Source of the DNA: Caenorhabditis remanei
Lineage: Eukaryota; Nematoda; Chromadorea; Rhabditida; Rhabditidae
Direction of reading: 5' to 3'
Length of the DNA: 64,000 nt
Assembly: GCF_010183535.1 (NCBI RefSeq)
Contig: NC_071328.1
Span: forward strand, 14,322,001 to 14,386,000
The translations under genes and the position numbers were made by a program. Below the pieces are notes generated by a model. The model made no database searches. It was not told the origin of the DNA and saw only the letters and a list, made by a program, of their open reading frames with translations. Below, one piece after another: positions 60,661-64,000 of the stretch (positions within the stretch are counted from its first letter, which is position 1; each line of letters starts with the position of its first letter).

Positions 60661-60761
60661 GGTTCAAGCATCGCCGAAGAGGAGTGAGGAGTGCCGATAT
60701 ATCCTTACATGACTTAAGCTATTATAGCTGGCTGTTATCAAGGACCGGTATATTCCACTGA

Positions 60762-60972
60762 CTAGGGAAGGCCCTCGAGTCAGTGTGGAGTTATAGGTCG
60801 TGACCTATATCATTGGAAAGCTGAGAAAACGCTGATTCCAAATATATATTCAGTTTTTGCCCTCGAGGTCTGGTATTTCGAGAAAAACGATATTTGGAAT
60901 CAGCGTTTTTCAGCTTTCCAATGATATAGGTCACGACCCATAACTCCACACTGACTCGAGGGCCTTCCCTAG
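60762..60972. mobile_element. 211-bp palindromic MITE with empty sites elsewhere in the window
   Basis: Starts CTAGGGAAGGCCCTCGAGTC AGTGTGGAGTTAT and ends with the inverse. Arms extend about 85 nt. TGA flanks both sides (60759-60761, 60973-60975). The same flank without the element reads CCACTGAGTGGAATGGGACG at 45831 and CCCACTGAGTGGAATGGGAC at 33478. A 3-bp duplication fits PIF/Harbinger-type behaviour. Confidence 0.88.
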
Positions 60973-61311
60973 TGAGTGGAATGGGACGTACCTGGATAAA
61001 TCCTTCAATTGCTTGATTCGGTCGATGCACCAATATCTTAGATTTTATAGAGTCTCCGTTGTATCGGTTCGGTCCATGGTTCAGTGATTTTAGTTTATTG
61101 AAGGGATAAATGTAGTATAACAAAGGTGGGAAGAAAGCATACTTGCATACCGGGCCGGAACGGGCTGACACGGATCGAATCGCTTCAAACGCAATGTTAT
61201 GAGCTCAAAAATATACCAAAATGTAGATCACGACAAGTTCTATCTCTGTGGCACACTACGGGCCGGATGGCTATTTGTTATAAAATTAATGTTCAATGAT
61301 ATTTATTAACG

Positions 61312-62235
61312 TTAATATATCGACATTTCAAAAAACATTTGATGACCAGTGTTAATAGTTGCCTTCTTTGATCCGTCATCAGTTTGGATAACCATTCCAT
61401 CTAATTCGCTCAAATTCATTCCCAAAATTGTCGCTCCATTATCTGTGATTATCTCGCTATCAACGCGCAGAAATGTTAAATTCGGTAACTTTCCAGTCTT
61501 CCAATTATTGAGTATCACTTCCAGATCCTTGTTTTCCAAATGAGACCATTTGAGTGTAATTCTAGTGCAATTGCACTCGAAAAGAGATTCAAGAGTGAAC
61601 ACAACGGAACTAAAGATATTAATATTCTGTGGCCATGAAGCGAAAACTGGTGTGAAACGATTTCTACCGGAAAAGATTACAAGATCCTCGATCAGTTCAA
61701 GTTTTCTAGATATCTGATTCCATAACACGATTCGATCTTCTGATCCATCAAGTACAATAACGAGCATCTTGAACTCCACTTGCAGATCAAACAACTTTGA
61801 AATTATTGGTTGATATAAATCACTATTATGGTGATCAATAGTAATTGAAATCTTGCAATAAAACATCTTCAATAGATGTTCAATAGCGGAGAGAAATGCA
61901 CAACATGCAATAGAAAATTGTTGAGTATTTGAATTGTGACGTTTCCAGAAATGATAAATGGAGATTTTAAATGAATCTCTGTAATTTTCGGAGCAAACTT
62001 TGATTTTATGGCCTGACCAGTCCAGATCGACTATAACTTTTTGAGAGTACAAACGAGCTATATTGATTTGAGTGTAGATTTTTTTGGAGCAAAGCGAGAG
62101 CTTGAATCTGGAAATACGGGAGGGAATTAGTCAAGTTAGATAAATAAGATTAACTCACTTTTCTTCAATACTCAATGACTTGAATATCTCGCACAGGATC
62201 AATTGGGGAAGACGGAGGGGAAGGGAAGATGACAT
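61312..62235 (-). CDS. F-box locus 32, short FBXB/FBA_2-type protein, 290 aa
   Basis: Exon 1 is 62159-62235 (MSSSLPLRLPQLILCEIFKS), exon 2 is 61312-62107, intron 51 nt. A 30-bp sequence ending the 5' UTR and starting the CDS is tandemly duplicated (62221-62250 and 62251-62280), so a second in-frame ATG lies at 62265 and would add MSSSLPHRSA. I chose the downstream ATG because it matches the family. One Leu of LLRLP is lost. The WKN..EGF segment is missing (SIACCAFLSAIEHLLKMFYC). C-terminus KDLEVILNNWKTGKLPNLTF, VIQTDDGSKKATI, ending FFEMSIY as in locus 23. Plus-side partner lost. Confidence 0.9.
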
Positions 62236-62339
62236 CGCAGAGCGATGGGGAAGGGAAGATGACATCGCAGAGCGATGGGGATGAAATGAGGAGAATCGAC
62301 AGGGAGTAATGAGATGTGTGAATAGAATCTGGGAATGGA

Positions 62340-62425
62340 GGAGGGCCTGCGTTTCGTGGCGAGACCACACCATCTGTCGGTTTGGGATGGTCTGTGGGAA
62401 AAATAACAGATCGATCGACCATCTC
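62340..62425. promoter_or_regulatory. Half of a palindromic promoter, locus 32
   Basis: Left arm GGCCTGCGTTTCGTGGCGAG (62344-62363), GGTTTGGGATGGTCTGTGGG AAAAATAACAGATCGATCGA CC follows. It stops there; the loop and right arm are replaced by the spacer found at 47610 (CTTGCTAAGATTGCTCG). Confidence 0.65.
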
Positions 62426-63406
62426 TGAACCTTGCTAAGATTGCTCGAATCGTTCTGGGAGATTGATTGAATTTATCAGCTCACCACTGAGTTGTTGATG
62501 CCATGTCTGAAAATCACTGGTCTAGATTTAAGAAAAACCAAAAATAATGCAAAAACCATTGAAAGAAAAACCAAAATTTTAATAATTTTAAATGTGGATT
62601 AGCAATTTTTTTCAGAAAATTTGTAGAAGGAGCTAGGATATTTAAATGGTGGATGTGGAGAATACAAATGCGTAGATCTCGACGAGCTCTAGCTCCGTGA
62701 CCCACTACGGGCGTCGGATGGCTATTCGTTATTATGCCGCGGGCCGGGCTAGAAAGGCTTTTTTGGCCATTTTTGCGTTTTTTGGCACTTTTCAGGGCCG
62801 GCGCCACATTAACGAATAGCCATCCGGCCCGTAGTGGGTCACAGAGATATAACTCTCCGAGATCCACATTTTGCTATATTTTTCAGCTCATAAAACTCAG
62901 TTTGAAGCGAGTTACGCGCCGGCCCGTTTCGGCCCGGTTGACAAGTATGGATAACATTGGCGAACAGACGGGGCGAAACAATTTTTCTCTGCGTTTCTTT
63001 ATTTTAAGCGCTATTTAAGATGTCATCCTTGGGAGACGTCGTCTGGTAACTCTAACTTAGGTGTCTAGATCATTCTCTAGTGATATAAATGTAAATACTT
63101 TCTTTTTTCTAATTGAAGCAATCGCAAAGTCTATCCGTGACAGAGTTCCCTGATGATTCCTCAAACTTGGGATTAATTAGATCTTTTATTAAATTAAAAT
63201 AAATTATAAAAATAGCAGGAAAGTGTGAAAAATCATAAAGACATTAGAAATGGAAAGAAAAATGAAAAGGCGCTCCCGTCCTCTCTTTTATATAAGGAGG
63301 GACGGAGCAAGAATGGGAAATGCAGAGGGAAGAGACATAATAAATATAGATTCGATGATAAAGTTGATTTTTAGAAAGGATGAGAAAAAAGTACATCATA
63401 GTTTGT
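62426..63406. repeat. Duplicated spacer, MITE remnant, distal 3' flank of locus 33
   Basis: 62430-62660 repeats the 47620-47810 spacer. 62668-62949 is a CATACTTG-family element with a lost left end (right end CGGCCCGGTTGACAAGTATG, 62930-62949). 62950-63080 continues the spacer with the uninterrupted GCTATTTAAGATGTCATCC site. 63150-63406 is the minus-strand 3' flank of locus 33 with the GGACGGGAGCGCC core near 63275. Confidence 0.6.
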
Positions 63407-64000
63407 TTATTCAAATCGAGTCACAGACATTTCAATACTACTGAAAAGAGTGTTAATAGTTGCCTTCTTTGATCCATCATCAGTTTGGAAGACCATTCCG
63501 TCGAATTCCCTCCAATTCATTCCCAAAATCAGTTCTCCATTATTTGTAATATTTTGCCTTCCGATGTACAGATATTCTAGATTCGAGAACCCTCCAGCCT
63601 TCCATTTTCTAAGTATCACTTCCAAATCCTTGTTTTCCAAATGAGTCCAGCTGAGTGTAATTCTAGTACAAGTGCACGCTAAAAGATGTTCCAGAGTGAA
63701 CCAAGCGGAATTCGTGATATTAATATTCTGTGGCCATGAAGCGAAAACTGGTGTGAGCTGATTCATACCGGAAAAGATTACAAGATCCTCGACCAGTTCC
63801 AGTTTTTTAGATATCTGGTTCCACAATAAGACTCGATCTTCTGATCCATCAAGTTCAATAGTGAGCTTCTTGAATTTCACTTGCAGATCAAACAACATTG
63901 CAATTGTTGGTCGATATAAATCACTATGAAAGTAACTAATAGTAGTTGAAAATTTGCATTGAAACATCTTCAATAGATGTTCAATAGCGGAGAGAAATGC
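63407..64000 (-). CDS. F-box locus 33, FBXB/FBA_2-type protein, 3' part
   Basis: Runs off the window at 64000 on its 5' side. Visible: AFLSAIEHLLKMFQCKFSTT, so it is a short-type gene lacking the WKN..EGF segment, like locus 25. Then FSGMNQLTPVFASWPQNINI, KDLEVILRKWKAGGFSNLEY, a variant VFQTDDGSKKATI, and MSVTRFE with stop at 63407-63409. Open throughout the visible part. Confidence 0.9.
   Translation of the reverse strand, partial: AFLSAIEHLLKMFQCKFSTTISYFHSDLYRPTIAMLFDLQVKFKKLTIELDGSEDRVLLWNQISKKLELVEDLVIFSGMNQLTPVFASWPQNINITNSAWFTLEHLLACTCTRITLSWTHLENKDLEVILRKWKAGGFSNLEYLYIGRQNITNNGELILGMNWREFDGMVFQTDDGSKKATINTLFSSIEMSVTRFE

Larger units (their letters stand above)
60285..62265. repeat. 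Segmental duplication of the 45.3-47.1 kb block
   Basis: The block runs from an F-box 3' tail (TACATTATTGAATCAAGAAT TCTGTAATAAAC, 60296), through collagen fragment copy 3, the TAAGCTATTATAGCTGGCTG flank, a truncated CATACTTG MITE (61138-61275) and locus 32. The counterpart is 45332-47100. Differences include the 211-bp MITE here, loss of EADASKKAPAGF in the collagen piece, and a 30-bp tandem duplication at the start of locus 32. Confidence 0.8.

Noticed and set aside
1..64000. A toxin-antidote or immunity system built from these F-box genes
   Set aside because: Some Caenorhabditis selfish loci are reported to use F-box-type antidotes, but I see no candidate toxin gene next to any intact F-box gene here; sequence alone gives no support.

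Overview
This window looks like a chromosome-arm region of a Caenorhabditis-type nematode. The evidence is a dense array of two-exon F-box genes of the worm FBXB/SDZ-33-like class (F-box plus the Caenorhabditis-expanded FBA_2 'F-box associated' domain), introns of 45-51 nt with GTGAGT/GTAAGT donors and TTTCCAG-type acceptors, AATAAA signals just after the stops, pieces of cuticle collagen genes, and many small inverted-repeat (MITE-like) elements. I cannot name the species.

The array. I count 33 F-box loci (numbered 1-33 along the window) plus about five smaller relics. Seventeen are complete and open, two run off the window ends, and 14 are broken by frameshift, nonsense codon, truncation, deletion or insertion. 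A typical gene has exon 1 of 77 or 80 nt (ATG, then a PFPLLRLP..VL.EVFKSL F-box core), one short intron always splitting the same Lys codon (AA|A), and exon 2 of 0.75-0.9 kb carrying the rest of the F-box (KLS.CSKK), a YSQKVIVDLD block, a WKN..EGFLSVI.HLLKMFQCK block and a C-terminal FBA_2-like block (KDLD.ILK.WKAGGFPNL ... VIQTDDGSKKATI ... EMSVTPFE). By family knowledge such proteins are SCF ubiquitin-ligase substrate adaptors: the F-box binds the SKP1-related subunit and the variable C-terminus picks the target.

Architecture. Genes are mostly arranged head to head around a short shared promoter that is itself a long nested palindrome. The arms read roughly AGTGCCTGCGTTTCGTGG, CGAGACCACA, then CTATGGGAAAAATAACGG, with an asymmetric loop containing ATTGCGCACACAG. 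The best copy (58404-58557) has two 58-nt arms. About 19 copies exist. In many the palindrome survives although one or both partner genes have been deleted, truncated or replaced. Tail-to-tail intervals hold recurrent 3' flanks, interspersed repeats and MITEs.

Region by region. 1-33 kb: pairs 1/2 to 20/21 with lone halves. 33-41 kb: a gap in the array with a collagen fragment, a last exon of an unrelated gene (possible NARG2/ICE2-like C-terminus), a 5-kb AT-rich stretch with a direct duplication, a 1.32-kb TIR element whose empty target site is preserved in the duplicate, and a decayed multi-exon gene. 41-45 kb: a non-LTR retrotransposon (ORF1 plus endonuclease/RT ORF2) splitting an F-box remnant. 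45-64 kb: the array resumes, with a recent segmental duplication (about 45.3-47.1 and 60.3-62.3 kb) and three insertions for which pre-insertion sites can be read in the same window.

The feature most worth following is the bidirectional palindromic promoter module that appears to be copied and retained together with, or independently of, the F-box genes.
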